A DNA stretch of 64,000 nucleotides from Flavobacteriales bacterium. GTDB taxonomy: Bacteria; Bacteroidota; Bacteroidia; Flavobacteriales_D; Sanyastnellaceae. The translations under genes and the position numbers were made by a program. The stretch covers positions 124,001 through 188,000 of the forward strand of contig JADKIZ010000002.1 in NCBI GenBank assembly GCA_016722445.1, given 5' to 3'. Positions 9,551 to 19,916 of this stretch are shown here, in pieces (the first letter of the stretch is position 1; the number at the start of each line of letters is the position of its first letter). The notes under the pieces are model-generated. The model did no database searches. It saw only the letters and a list, made by a program, of their open reading frames with translations, and was not told the origin of the DNA.

Positions 9551-10216
9551 ATGGAAGTTTGGGAATTCCTAAAACAACTCACCAATCCTGAGTCAATTAT
9601 CCACCACGGTGGATTGCTCTTGCTGCTCATCGTGATTTTCTCAGAAAATGGTCTCGTGATAGGATTTTTTCTGCCGGGAGATTCACTTATTTTTCTTTCA
9701 GGATTGATTTGCGCTTCTAAACCCGAACTACTGGAACTGGATATTACAACGCTTACCATCGCTATGTTCTGCGCCGCGATCTGCGGTAGTTTGTTTGGTT
9801 ATCTTTTCGGAAGAAGAGTTGGTCCTCCGCTTTTTGAAAGAAAAGACTCCCTCATTTTCAAAAGAAAATACCTTGATATTACCCAGGCTTTCTATCAAAA
9901 GCACGGTGGCAAAACACTCGTGCTTGGTCGGTTTTTACCCATCATCAGAACCTTTGCACCCATCATTGCCGGTGTGATCAAAGTACCTTTTACCACTTTC
10001 ATGTTTTTTAATCTGGTAGGAGGAGCGCTTTGGATTACTTCGCTCAGTATGCTCGGATATTTTTTGGGAACACAATTCCCCGCGGTAGAGCACTATGTCG
10101 GTTACATCATCATTGGATTCATTGGAATCACCACCATTTTGCTCATCAGAACCTATATCAAACAAAAGCGAAATGTTCACCAAAAAGATCAGGAACCACC
10201 GGTGATCATGCCTTGA
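9551..10216 (+). CDS. DedA family membrane protein
   Basis: 221-aa SNARE-associated/DedA protein with about five membrane segments. Diagnostic features are ENGLVIGFFLPGDSL near the N-terminus, the LFGRRVGPPLF loop and GRFLPIIRTFAPIIAG with its conserved arginines. Family members are flippases for polyprenyl phosphate or phospholipid in bacterial inner membranes. It is transcribed convergently with ddl, 6 bases away. Confidence 0.85.
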   Translation: MEVWEFLKQLTNPESIIHHGGLLLLLIVIFSENGLVIGFFLPGDSLIFLSGLICASKPELLELDITTLTIAMFCAAICGSLFGYLFGRRVGPPLFERKDSLIFKRKYLDITQAFYQKHGGKTLVLGRFLPIIRTFAPIIAGVIKVPFTTFMFFNLVGGALWITSLSMLGYFLGTQFPAVEHYVGYIIIGFIGITTILLIRTYIKQKRNVHQKDQEPPVIMP

Positions 10217-10222
10217 GTTGCA

Positions 10223-11190
10223 TTAAAAACTACTTTCGATCACAGCACTGATCAATTCCGTTTTACTCATTCCAATGCTCGCCGCCTGTTGTGGAATAAT
10301 ACTCGCTTCCGAAAAACCAGGTGTGGTATTCACTTCGATGACGTATATGTCTTCACCACGAATGATGTAGTCTACACGTATCATACCTCTACAATCTAAT
10401 CTGCGATAGATGTCTTCAGAATACTGTTGCACACGCAGGTAGATTTTATCGTCGAGACGGGCTGGGGTAATTTCCTCTGACTTGCCCTGATATTTCGCTT
10501 CATAATCAAAAAATTCCTTTTGGGAAACAATTTCGGTCACGGGTAATGCCATCACTTTTCCTTTGTTCACGATGACACCACAAGTCACTTCAATACCCGA
10601 AATAAATTCTTCGATGATCACATGACTATCTTCATGAAAAGCTTTGTCGATGGCGAGATGTAAGTCTTCCACCTGATTGACCCGGGAAGTTCCAATACTG
10701 CTACCGCCACAATTCGGTTTCACAAAACATGGAAGGCCGACATTTTGGGTTATGAACGATGCTGAGTACGGCTCCAATGCTTTCAGTTCAATACTTCGCG
10801 CAGTAGTAAAACCCATTGTAGACAACACACGGGTAGTCGTTTTCTTGTTGAATGTAAGTGACATGTTCAGCGTATTGCCCGTGGTGGTTGGAATTCCGAG
10901 GAGTTCGAAATAACCCTGCATGATTCCGTTTTCACCGGAGTACCATGGATAATCATAAAAACACCATCAAAATTTATTTTCACACCAGAAATGGCAAAGG
11001 AGAAACCATTTCTATCCACAGGTATTTCCGCACCATCGTGCAAGACCACCCAACGGTCTAGGGTAATCACAACCTGATAAGGAGTGTATTTTGTGCGATC
11101 GATGTTGTTCATCACCATGGCCGCACTTCTCATGCTTACTACAGATTCTCCGCTATACCCGCCACAAACGACGGCAATAATTTTTGTCAT
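10223..11190 (-). CDS. ddl: D-alanine--D-alanine ligase, split by a one-base deletion
   Basis: ATP-grasp enzyme making D-Ala-D-Ala for peptidoglycan. The N-terminal part starts at MTKIIAVVCGGYSGE (ATG near 11190) and runs to FDGVFMIIHGTP. The rest resumes in another frame at MQGYFELLGIP and contains CFVKPNCGGSS, the IIEEFISGIE strand and the metal/phosphate site FEVN-like VIEVNTTPGFSEASIIPQQA. Restoring one G in CCGG at about 10935-10938 gives the family sequence GTPGENGIMQGYF. Because ddl is essential and the rest of the frame is intact, a sequencing error is the most likely explanation. Confidence 0.85.
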
Positions 11191-11323
11191 GAATTGTTCT
11201 GATTGATGGTCAAAGGTGAGAAAGATTTGATCATCCGCCATTAGAATCTACTATCTGCCTTTGAACACAGGAAGGTTGAAACCAAGCCAACCTGTTCTTA
11301 TTATTGCGAATAAATAATTTCCG

Positions 11324-12453
11324 ATGAAATCGATATTCACTTCCATCATCCTTTGCACGGCGCTGTTTACTTACGCTCAGGATAAATCCAAAACTGATAT
11401 TCCCTATAAGTTCACTCCTGTGAAAGAGAATGGCGTAGGTCTTACTGAAGACCAATGTGCAACGGGCACATGTTGGAGTTTTGCCACCATTTCTTTTCTC
11501 GAATCAGAAATCATTCGCAAGGGCAATAAACCAGTGGATTTATCGGAAATGTTCAATGTCCGTGTCAACTATATCAAAAAAGCGGATTCGTATGTGCGCT
11601 TTCAGGGCAAACAACAATTCGGTCCTGGCGGTCTGAGTCATGATGTGATCGGTGTTGTCGCCGAATACGGAATAGTGCCTGAATCTGCATTTCCTGGTGC
11701 AGTGGATGAAAAAAGCGAATACAACCATGCGGGACTCGACGCTATGCTCGAATCAACTGTGAAAACCGTTTTGGATAAAAAACTCAACGAATCCAATGCA
11801 GACTGGAAACAAACCGTGGAAGGAATGCTGGATGCCGGTGTTGGAAAAATGCCAACGATGTTCGAATACGATGGCAAAAATACACCCCTCAAACTTTCCG
11901 CGATGCCAGGAAAATTAATCCATCAGATTATGTAAGCATCACTTCATTCAGTCATCACCCTTTCTATAGTCAATTCGTACTAGAAGTTCCCGACAATTGG
12001 ATGAAAGGCAGCTTCTACAATGTGCCACTCGACGACATGCAGAAAATTGCAGATTTTGCCATTGACAATGGTTATACCATCGCATGGGATGCCGACGTGA
12101 GTGAAAAAGGATTTTCTTTTTCTTACGGCATGGCTTTATTGCCAGATGCTACAGTCAAAAAAGAAGAAATGTGGACAACTGTGATCAAAGAAGCGAGTGT
12201 TACGCAACAAACCCGTCAGGATGGATTCGATACCTTCCATACCACAGATGATCACCTCATGCACATCACAGGTAAAGCGAAAGATCAAAACGGCAATATT
12301 TATTACATCACAAAAAACTCCTGGGGAAAAGAAAATCCTTTTGGAGGATATCAGTATGTGTCAAAAAATTATTTCCAGATGAAAACCATCGGCATCATGA
12401 TTCACAAAGATGCCATTCCAAAAGAGATCAAAGTAAAACTTGGTATCATCTGA
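11324..12453 (+). CDS. Bleomycin-hydrolase/PepC-type C1 cysteine peptidase, secreted, split by a one-base deletion
   Basis: Papain-fold aminopeptidase with a Sec signal peptide (MKSIFTSIILCTALFTYAQ). The active site is complete across two frames: Gln44 and Cys50 in QCATGTCWSF, His in DDHLMHI and Asn in ITKNSWG. The first frame stops at 11935. Adding one A to AAAA at 11911-11914 continues as KINPSDYVSITSFSHHP and joins the frame ending at 12453. Total about 376 aa, in the family range. A periplasmic or extracellular peptidase role is inferred. A small hairpin at 12456-12473 separates it from mtgA. Confidence 0.82.
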
Positions 12454-12478
12454 TCAGACTGATGTTTCAGTCTAGCTT

Positions 12479-13438
12479 ATGAAAAAAGGAAATCAAGCTG
12501 AAAAACCCAAACGCAGTCTGGGGCGTCGTATTTGGCGTATCTGTTGGAAAAGTGTTGTCGGATTTTTTGCCATCACCATCTTTTGGGTGATCATGTTGAA
12601 ATGGATCAATCCACCGACTACGTATTTACAACTCACTTGCGATTGCCCGGAAGGAACTACCTTTCATAAGGAATGGATAGATGGCGATAAGATTTCAAAG
12701 CAGATGAAACTCGCGGTGGTGGCCAGTGAAGACAACAACTTCATGAAACACGGTGGTATCGATTGGGGCGCAGTAGAAAAAGCCAAGAAATACAACGAGA
12801 CCATTGGCAAGAAAAAAGGCAAATACCGTGGGGCAAGCACCATCACCCAACAAACGGCAAAAAATGTTTTTCTCTGGCCTGGTAAAGCCAAATGGAGCAA
12901 GTGGATCAGAAAAGGATTTGAAGTTTATTTCACTTACCTCATCGAATGGATTTGGGGCAAAGACCGCATCATAGAAGTTTACCTCAATGTGATTGAAATG
13001 GGGCCATGCAAATTTGGTGTTGGTGCTGCAGCAAAAGATTATTTCAATACTACTGCTGATAAACTCACGCGCGAACAGGCTGCATTGATCGCTGCATGTT
13101 TGCCAAATCCCGCGAAATACAGTGTAGCGAAACCCGGCGCATATATGAAACGCAGACAAGGACAAATTGCCAAACTCATGCGTTTGATTGGTGACAATTA
13201 CTTCGAACGCTACGGATCTGACACCTCTGATGATGTGCGTGAAAAAGAAGAAAAAGCAACAGAGGAAAAATTGCAGAAACTCGATCCTGAAGAGATACCC
13301 GTTTCTACCGATGAGGAGAACGAAACTCCCGCTTCTGAAAATGATGAAGAGGGAGACAACATGATCCAATCGGATGAAATCGTTCCGGAAGAAACGGAAA
13401 GTGTAGAACCGCAAACATCAGATACGATACCTCAGTAA
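12479..13438 (+). CDS. mtgA: Monofunctional biosynthetic peptidoglycan transglycosylase
   Basis: 319-aa membrane-anchored GT51 enzyme polymerising lipid II. One transmembrane helix lies at residues 25-42. The catalytic Glu84 is in ASEDNNFMKHGGIDW and the second motif GASTITQQTAKNVFL is intact. The GT51 domain ends near residue 245, and there is no transpeptidase domain. The last 70 residues are a strongly acidic, Ser/Thr/Pro-rich tail absent from enterobacterial MtgA. It follows the C1 peptidase gene by 25 bases. Confidence 0.87.
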   Translation: MKKGNQAEKPKRSLGRRIWRICWKSVVGFFAITIFWVIMLKWINPPTTYLQLTCDCPEGTTFHKEWIDGDKISKQMKLAVVASEDNNFMKHGGIDWGAVEKAKKYNETIGKKKGKYRGASTITQQTAKNVFLWPGKAKWSKWIRKGFEVYFTYLIEWIWGKDRIIEVYLNVIEMGPCKFGVGAAAKDYFNTTADKLTREQAALIAACLPNPAKYSVAKPGAYMKRRQGQIAKLMRLIGDNYFERYGSDTSDDVREKEEKATEEKLQKLDPEEIPVSTDEENETPASENDEEGDNMIQSDEIVPEETESVEPQTSDTIPQ

Positions 13439-13728
13439 AGCCAGGCCACAACGGCCACTGACAAAACCAATACTGCCATCAGTCCTTTGCAAAAACGCTG
13501 GTAGTTTTTTCGGATGAAAACGAAAAACAATATCACATCGATGAGCATTGAGAATGACACGATGCGACTTTGAAAGTCTTCCACTTTCATAAAAATATCG
13601 GTGATAAATGCCCCGAATGACATATGGTTGAACATGGCGAAACCAACGCCGAAGAGAACGAAACCCAGCGCTGAGCCAAGCACTCCAGCGACCATTCCAA
13701 CCCAGACTTTGTCAATTTTTTCTTTCAT
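13432..13728 (-). CDS. Small membrane protein of unknown function
   Basis: 98-aa protein with three hydrophobic segments (VGMVAGVLGSALGFVLFGVG, SFSMLIDVILFFVFI and GLMAVLVLSVAVVAWLY). The start chosen is the ATG at 13726-13728, which overlaps the surE stop as ATGA and so suggests translational coupling. The upstream ATG at 13740 would add four residues and lies inside surE. Its end overlaps the mtgA end by 7 bases. Family unknown. Confidence 0.6.
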   Translation of the reverse strand: MKEKIDKVWVGMVAGVLGSALGFVLFGVGFAMFNHMSFGAFITDIFMKVEDFQSRIVSFSMLIDVILFFVFIRKNYQRFCKGLMAVLVLSVAVVAWLY

Positions 13729-14505
13729 GATAATTTCCATTGATGCAGGTGTGTCATCGCATGATATGCGGTGAGGTCGTAGTGAACGGGTACCACAGAA
13801 ACAAAATTGTTTTGTAGTGCTACTTCGTCTGTATCATCACCGTGATCTGTATTCCTAAATTCACCCGCGAGCCAATAATATTCTTTACCTGCCGGGTCTT
13901 TTCGAACTTCAAAAACATCTTCCCAATAAGCCCTTGCCTGACGACAAACCCTGATGCCATGGATGTCTTTTTCTACCTTTAGGTATATTCACATTCAGAC
14001 AAACTCCTTCGGGAATACCATGCGTGAGTGCGTTGGAAACGATTTGATGGGCGATTTCTTTGGCCGCATCAAAGTCGGCATCTGCGCTGTGATCGAGCAA
14101 TGAAAAACCGATGGAAGGAATACTTTCCACTGCTCCTTCCATAGCTGCTGACATCGTACCGCTGTATATCACATTGATGGAAGAATTCGAGCCATGATTG
14201 ATTCCGGAAACAACAAGATCCGGTTTGCGGTGCATCACTTTGTAAATGGCGAGCTTCACGCAATCTACAGGTGTGCCGCTGCTGGAGTAGGCTGCCATGA
14301 CCGGCAGCTCATACCTCACCTGATTCAAACGCAAGAGATTGTTGATGGTCACAGCATGTCCCATTCCGCTTTGTGGGCGATCCGGAGCGACCACTACAAC
14401 ATCGCCGAGTGGCAACACCGCCTCAGTGAGCGATAATATTCCCTTTGCAAAAATGCCGTCGTCGTTGGTGACCAAAATCAACGGACGTTGTATGTCTTGT
14501 GCCAT
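13725..14505 (-). CDS. surE: 5'/3'-nucleotidase SurE, frameshifted in the C-terminal third
   Basis: SurE nucleoside-monophosphate phosphatase. The metal site TNDDG (residues 13-17), SGINHGSN and YSGTMSAAMEG are intact. The frame stops at 13909, but an alternative frame from about 13980 gives the conserved C-terminus (IRVCRQARAYWEDVFEVRKD...YYWLAGEFRNTDHGDDTD) and stops at 13725-13727. One extra G (CC on the plus strand at 13976-13977) accounts for it. The stop overlaps the ATG of the small membrane protein gene. Confidence 0.85.
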
Positions 14506-14640
14506 GAGGCAAACTTAGGGAGGACATGGTGGTGTATCATACAAGAAAATTTCAAGAATTTTCGAAATGTTAGTTCCGAGTTTAATAAACAGAAGTACTT
14601 ATTTCAAAATATGCTTGTTATTGAAAAGTATAAAAAGCAT

Positions 14641-14690
14641 GAAACCACAAAGGACACAAAGAAATTTCACACAAAGGGCACAAAGATTTT
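14641..14690 (-). repeat. CTTTGTG-type interspersed repeat, left inverted copy
   Basis: Read on the minus strand it is a run of CTTTGTGnCC..TTTGTG units ending CCTTTGTGGTTTC. It is the near-perfect inverted counterpart of the copy at 15174-15222, with the GxxExxY gene between them. Further direct copies lie at 15435-15481 and 39433-39497. Confidence 0.75.
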
Positions 14691-14760
14691 TATGATATTA
14701 AAGCATAAAATATGCCTTTGCATTTTCCTCCTATTCTGCAGTTTTGTAGAAAGATCAATC

Positions 14761-15321
14761 ATGAACGAAAATCAATTATCAAACTTTGTTATCGGTATTG
14801 CAATAGAAGTGCATCGCCAGTTGGGACCTGGACTGCTCGAGAGTGCTTACAAAGAATGTCTCGCTCATGCTTTGATTAATTCGGGACTAGAAGTAAAAAA
14901 GGAAGTTGCCGTTCCAGTTGTTTATCAGGGTCTGAAATTGTCCTGTGGTTATCGATTAGATCTGCTAGTAGAAAATAAACTCGTGATTGAAATCAAAAGT
15001 GTAGAAAAACTGAATGACATTCATATGGCTCAAGTATTGACCTATTTAAAATTGGGTGATTATAAGCTCGCCCTTTTATTAAACTTTAATGTAATTCGAA
15101 TCAAAGATGGATGTCGGCGCATTATCAATGGTCACATTACGGATGAGCACATTTATGCTCTAAGGAGTAATCCCTTTGAGGCCTTTGTGCGAAATTCCTT
15201 TGTGTCCTTTGTGGTTTCAACGATTGCTCATTACCTCACAATGTCGAGATTTCTACGAATTACCTCAAAGGCCTATAGCACCAAGATGAGGAGTTTCGCG
15301 AAGGGTTTGCAAGTGCTATGA
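14761..15321 (+). CDS. GxxExxY family protein (PD-(D/E)xK-like) with repeat-derived C-terminal extension
   Basis: The start is taken at the ATG of MNENQLSNFVIGIAIEVHR, the usual family beginning; upstream sequence is repeat. The signature GLLESAY (G-x-x-E-x-x-Y) and the core YRLDLLVENKLVIEIKSVEKL match, with D and E-x-K of a nuclease-like fold. Family proteins normally end shortly after LNFNV..IKDGCRRI. Here about 65 more residues follow, partly encoded by the CTTTGTG repeat (FEAFVRNSFVSFVV). The gene therefore appears to have lost its stop or gained the repeat inside its 3' end. Function unknown. Confidence 0.78.
   Translation: MNENQLSNFVIGIAIEVHRQLGPGLLESAYKECLAHALINSGLEVKKEVAVPVVYQGLKLSCGYRLDLLVENKLVIEIKSVEKLNDIHMAQVLTYLKLGDYKLALLLNFNVIRIKDGCRRIINGHITDEHIYALRSNPFEAFVRNSFVSFVVSTIAHYLTMSRFLRITSKAYSTKMRSFAKGLQVL
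15174..15222 (+). repeat. CTTTGTG-type interspersed repeat, right inverted copy
   Basis: Unit CCTTTGTGCGAAATTCCTTT followed by GTGTCCTTTGTGGTTTC. It mirrors the copy at 14641-14690 and is read through by the GxxExxY frame. Confidence 0.75.
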
Positions 15322-15568
15322 TTTTTCCTTGACTTTCAACAGAGAATCTTCGTTGTTTCAAGACGATAAGGCAAACTCACATCATGTATCCAAACATTCT
15401 CTTGTAATAAAACAGTCCATAATTAGCATCAAAATCTTTGAGGCCTTTGTGCGAGGTTTCTTTGTGCACTTCGTGGTTACCCCCCTCAAATATTGCCCCC
15501 TGTAAAATATTCCACCACGTTTTTTGTTTACCCAACAACCTTCAGCAGATTAACCAAAATAATTACAG
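15322..15568. other. Intergenic stretch with a third CTTTGTG copy
   Basis: No gene is supported. It holds a direct copy of the CTTTGTG repeat at about 15435-15481. The sequence at 15255-15335 (CAAAGGC.TATAGCACCAA..TGAG) has a diverged relative at 17118-17190. Confidence 0.5.
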
Positions 15569-16985
15569 ATGACCAAACATCTTCCCTTAACCCTGCTCCT
15601 TACTCTGGTCTCATATTCCATTCTTGCACAAGTTGTCACTGCAGAATACATTTTCGGTGGTGAATTGAACCGCGTCGACAATTACATCACCGAAAAAACA
15701 GGTGGCGCCATCCACAAAATTTCGTTTGACTTCGGTGAAGATGTGATCGTGAATCCTTCGGTCATGAAAATGATCTCCGAATTCAGCATCATGCGCATAG
15801 ACTTTGTCTATACCAAATACCGCGAAAGCTCAGATTTCAACCAACGTCAATTGAATGTTCGGCGTGTGGAAGCCTTGCAGAAAGCAGCACCATTCATATT
15901 CAACAATACCTCCATTGAATGGAATGTATATGAAATCAGGGAAGCAGAAAACCGAGATAAAAATGAAAAATTCTTTCATGGTTTTGTGGTGTACATGAAA
16001 CCCAATTACGCACTGAAAGATGGTGAATGGACGATATCAAAAAAACCATTGAGCAGTTCATCCGAAATTTCTTCCATCAAATCGGAAATGAAAAAATATG
16101 CGTGTTATGATACCATCATGAAACCGGTGATCAAGAAGAAAAAACAAAAATCAGTGTGGACAGGAAAATACATCCCGAACAACAGCATGAAAGCCGCAAC
16201 TGGAGATCGGTTCGATAACAAAGGCATTTGGGGCAGAAAAAGAATACATCCGAGCGGTGAACTATGATACCATCATGATTGAAACCATCCGATACAGTGA
16301 ATCCAAAAAATGTGGTTGTCCGCCAGCAGAAACATCTATGGCATTTACTTCCATGTATGGATTGTCGGATACTGTTGTTACCTCTGTACTCAACAGAAAT
16401 ACCAAATGGAAAGACATCATGATTGTAGAAGACGTTACTGGAAGCATGATGCCATACACCATACAAACTTTGGCTTGGCGCAAGCTAAACAATAATGCGA
16501 CCAGGGCACAACAATTCCTTTTCTTCAACGATGGCGATAACCATCCGGATGGCCCAATTGGAAGATCAGGTGGAACTTATTTTATCGACAGTCGATCAGA
16601 CAAAGAGATCGAAGAAAAATGTTATCACGCCATGAACAAAGGCGGCGGTGGAGGTGCACCGGAAAACAATATCGAAGCGTTGATCGAAGCACAAAAACAA
16701 AACACATCCGCTAAAGAAATTGTGATGATTGCCGACAATTGGGCGAATGTGAGAGATCTCTCTTTACTCGATGAAGTGAGTGTGCCCGTTCACGTGATCC
16801 TTTGCGGCGCCGGCGATGGCAATGTGAATTCAGATTACCTGGCCATTGCTTACGCTACCGGAGGCAGTATTCACACCATCGAACAAGACCTGGAATTTCT
16901 CGCGAGATTGAAAGAAGGTGAAAAAATCGTGGTCGGAAAAAAACAATACAAAATGAGGAATGGAAGGTTTGAGTTGACAAGATGA
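15569..16985 (+). CDS. Secreted protein with a VWA-like domain, split by a one-base deletion
   Basis: Signal peptide MTKHLPLTLLLTLVSYSILA. The first frame ends at 16267. Adding one G to GGGG at 16230-16233 continues as GAEKEYIRAVNYDTIM and merges with the frame that ends at 16985, giving about 472 aa. The second half begins a VWA-like fold with DIMIVEDVTGSM, where DVTGS resembles the DxSxS metal site with Thr in place of the first Ser. It is followed by HAMNKGGGGGAPENNIEAL. The family is not recognised more closely. Extracytoplasmic location is inferred from the signal peptide. Confidence 0.65.
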
Positions 16986-17424
16986 CTATATCAAACTTAT
17001 TTCATTAGATTCATTTTCAGCGCGTCAGAGTATTTTAATTGGTTATCCTATATAGACGCAATTCGTTGAATTTAGGCATGGAGGAGATTGTTCTCGATTG
17101 TGAAGTTAGGATTACTGCGGATTATTTCAAAGGCCGATAGCACCAACATGAGTTGTTTCGCTAAGAGATCTCGGGTGTTCTGATTTTTCCCTTACCTAAC
17201 TTTCCTTGGATATTAAATTAGAGTACGATGAATAGAGTTAGCTTGGGTATTCTATCGAGCCACAATTCTTGAAATCCGGGTTAAAGTGCTGCTCCAAGCC
17301 CAGCGCGGATATTCAGCATTCCAGCGCCAACCGCTGGAGAGATTCATCAACAAATTTGTGCTGGTGGACATTTGACTTCATCTTTAAGTTCTACCTTTGG
17401 AGATGTTGTTCAAAACATCAAACC
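16986..17424. other. Intergenic region with a degenerate repeat
   Basis: No coding frame is convincing. About 17118-17190 is a diverged copy of 15255-15335 (shared CAAAGGCC.ATAGCACCAA, ATGAG.TGTTTCGC and TGATTTTTCC). This suggests a dispersed repeat of about 70-80 bases, or remnants of a duplicated segment. Confidence 0.4.
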
Positions 17425-17841
17425 ATGGCAGAAACAAACGTTATTTCCGCACAACCGAATTCCTCACGAAAAAAAATTCGCGGATGGGTGATCAAAATTC
17501 TATTGGTTTTACTGCTGATCATTGCATTTGTGGTCTATTGGAAGTATTACAATGCGTACAGCAACGGAGACCGCATTGGAAAAGACCTTAAGATCAGTAC
17601 ACGTGGTAATATTTTCAAAACCTGTGAAGGATATTTCACAGAAGGATGTCGCGATGTAGTTTCAAATCCAGTCACATTTTCCTTTTCTGTTACAGATGAA
17701 GAAGTAGAGAAAAAGCTTCTGCAATACCAACTGGATCCGAATGCCTGTGTCAAACTCACCTATGTAGAATACCGCAACACACTCTTTTGGAGAGGTGACA
17801 GCAAATACATCATTATTGCGGCTGAGGAGTTGAGTAAATAG
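17425..17841 (+). CDS. Membrane-anchored conserved hypothetical protein
   Basis: 138 aa from the ATG at 17425 (MAETNVISAQPNSS). One transmembrane helix at residues 23-41 (VIKILLVLLLIIAFVVYW) is followed by an extracytoplasmic part beginning NAYSNGDRIGKDLKISTRGN. Small proteins with this YSNGDR-G-x-L-x-x-x-S-x-x-GN pattern are common in Bacteroidota; I know no function for them. A longer frame back to 17269 has an unconvincing N-terminus. Confidence 0.6.
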   Translation: MAETNVISAQPNSSRKKIRGWVIKILLVLLLIIAFVVYWKYYNAYSNGDRIGKDLKISTRGNIFKTCEGYFTEGCRDVVSNPVTFSFSVTDEEVEKKLLQYQLDPNACVKLTYVEYRNTLFWRGDSKYIIIAAEELSK

Positions 17842-17890
17842 GTTTTTCGGGGACTCATGATGGCGACAAAAACACCAATCTAAAAACCGA

Positions 17891-18190
17891 TCAGGCCACC
17901 TTACTGTTATACTTTACTATTGAATTGAGTTGTTCGCGTAAGGCCAAGAGTTCTTCTTCAATGTCATAATCGTCTTGTAGGCCAAGCCAAAATTTGGCAG
18001 TATTCCCAAAGTACTTGGAGAGACGAACCGCAGTGTCCGCTGTAATACGCCTTTTCCCAAGAAGAATTTGAGAAATTCTAGTTTGTGGTATGCCCAAATC
18101 TTTGGCGAGGCGATAGGCCGAAATATCCAACGGGAGTAGAAACTCTTCTAATAATACCTCTCCAGGATGAATGTTTGAAAGTCTTTTCAT
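17891..18190 (-). CDS. higA: HigA-type antitoxin
   Basis: 99-aa XRE-family helix-turn-helix protein starting at MKRLSNIHPGEVLLEEFLLP, the standard HigA beginning. The HTH covers about residues 25-60 (YRLAKDLGIPQTRISQILLG) and is followed by RRITADTAVRLSKYFG and FWLGLQ, all family features. Its ATG is one base after the toxin stop. The complex is expected to repress its own promoter upstream of the toxin gene. Confidence 0.88.
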   Translation of the reverse strand: MKRLSNIHPGEVLLEEFLLPLDISAYRLAKDLGIPQTRISQILLGKRRITADTAVRLSKYFGNTAKFWLGLQDDYDIEEELLALREQLNSIVKYNSKVA

Positions 18191-18191
18191 T

Positions 18192-18473
18192 TTAATGATA
18201 ATCAATAATTGTAACTTCTTTTGCGATTCCACTTGACCATAGAAAAGTAATTCTCCATTGGTCGTTGATCCTGATGCTATAAAAATTCTTGGACTTTCCC
18301 GAGAGCTTTTCCAAACGATTGGCAGGTGGTATTCTGAGATCAGCAATATCGCTGGCATTGTTAATCATCCTTAGTTTCCTCCTGCCTATCTGTTGAATTT
18401 CCTTTGGTAAACCGCGCACCATTTCCCCTCTCCATATTCGCTCTGTCTCTTTGGAACCAAATGATTCTATCAT
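18192..18473 (-). CDS. higB: HigB/RelE-type mRNA interferase toxin
   Basis: 93-aa RelE-fold toxin of the HigB branch. Conserved segments are RKLRMINNASDIADLRIPP, NRLEKLSGK and SIRINDQWRITF. It precedes higA in the toxin-first order typical of HigBA and is spaced by one base. HigB proteins cleave mRNA on the ribosome; the activity here is inferred. Confidence 0.87.
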   Translation of the reverse strand: MIESFGSKETERIWRGEMVRGLPKEIQQIGRRKLRMINNASDIADLRIPPANRLEKLSGKSKNFYSIRINDQWRITFLWSSGIAKEVTIIDYH

Positions 18474-19233
18474 AAATCGACTTCGTTACTAACGCCAAAG
18501 GTAAGCAATAAGATTCATAACTCCAAAAAATATTGAGCCGACAACCAACCACAACAAGAAATGTTGTCGATTCATAAATGAGACCCTCTTAAACCCAGAT
18601 CATACAGACGGGATCATTTGAAACTCTGAAAGCCAAAAAAGGAAGAACATTCCTTGACTATGTCGGGATGAGCTCACAAGATTTTTATTTGAAAGCATAT
18701 CACCAAAAAAGTGAAACCAAAATTCACGGAACGCCTACCCTATGCAGTTAAGACATGGCGTGCTCGACGTTGAAGGCTTTCAGGGAAGTGATAGAATTCA
18801 ACTGCATGATTTTAGTTCATAATGATGAGACGCTTCTCTTGAGACAATTTTTTTGTCTCACTTTTTTTGTCTCAGGGTTTTTGATTATTTTTCCATAGTA
18901 CTTTTTGTGGACACATTACGTCACCATTGCCTGATACCAACGCTATCTACTACAGCGATGCAACAATTTATCTTGGGTATTACATTATGGTGCGGGCAAC
19001 TGAGAATAAGCTGACAAATGATTTGGTGCTTGCACGGATAGCCAACAAAGGATATGCTTAACACAATCTACGCACCTATCCAATTCGGTTTTGTTACATA
19101 ATTCTAAAAGCTTCAATCCATCGCTAAATAACTGTTCTTTCTGTTTCAAAAAACACTTGCCCAAATCGATTTATTATTGTCACGGTGTCACATTTTTATT
19201 TACCTTTCTAAGAAATTTTAAGAGCCTTCTCTC
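18474..19233. other. Long intergenic region with a gene remnant
   Basis: Upstream part (18474-18940): no supported gene; the higBA promoter must lie next to 18474. The segment 18942-19061 is a paralogous fragment of the gene at 19917 and is listed separately. Confidence 0.4.
18942..19061 (+). pseudogene. C-terminal fragment of a paralogue of the 19917 gene
   Basis: Translates as AIYYSDATIYLGYYIMVRA followed by TENKLTNDLVLAR to a TAA. This matches the end of the 19917-20279 frame (LYWSDDTIYLEHDIMVLA, TENKLTSDLVLVG). No 5' part is present, so it is a decayed duplicate. Confidence 0.55.
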
Positions 19234-19910
19234 GTGCAACACAAATTCTACCTCTTTATATTCATCCTGACTTGCATGGTGTTCGCCAATTGTAAGCATA
19301 AATGTGAACGAGATCCAGATGCCATCGTTTGTCCTGGATGTAAACGCGATCAAACGATCGAAAGCATGAAAGACTATTTCTTCTTTAAAACAGGCACCTG
19401 GTGGATTTATCAAGAGGCGAACTCTGGGGCGTTGGATACCGTTACTGTTTACTTTGATTTTGACGGAGTTGTGAATGGGAATGAATACTTTGAATGGCGA
19501 GACACAAGTACATATAGCAATTACTACTTTACACATGTTTTCAACAATACCTATACTACTCATTGTATAACAGATGAAGACTGTCAATGTTTCAAGTTAA
19601 ATAGATCAAAAGCAAGGCCAGGAGATTATGTTGGAGGTGAAAGATATTTTATTTACCCACTTTTTAAAAACAATTTTAACTATGCTGGACTAGGCGGGCA
19701 ATGCGTCGTGGAAGAATTCTACGATAGTTACTCATCAAATAACGTAAGTTATAACAATGTTGCTAGAATCGATGTTCCAGTCGATCAAACCACAATCAAT
19801 ACTGGACAACATACCAAATACTGGCGGGCAAAAACATTGGAATTATTGAATTTGAAAATCTCAATACCAGTCAACACTGGTTCTTAATTGATCAAAATAT
19901 ATTGCAGTAA
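19234..19910 (+). CDS. Putative lipoprotein, frameshifted near the C-terminus
   Basis: GTG start at 19234 gives MQHKFYLFIFILTCMVFANC, a lipoprotein signal with Cys20. The mature part is rich in Cys and aromatic residues, with an early FFFKTGTWWIYQEANSG that recurs in Bacteroidota lipoproteins of unknown role. The frame drifts after HTKYWRAK. Adding one A in AAAAA at 19830-19834 gives NIGIIEFENLNTSQHWFLID and a stop at 19908-19910, the kind of ending expected (YW.AKNIGI). The next gene begins 7 bases later. Confidence 0.6.
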
Positions 19911-19916
19911 AATCAA

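Noticed and set aside
14488..14760. N-terminal extension of the GxxExxY gene
   Set aside because: It reads through repeat sequence and an unlikely hydrophobic stretch; the family begins at the ATG at 14761.
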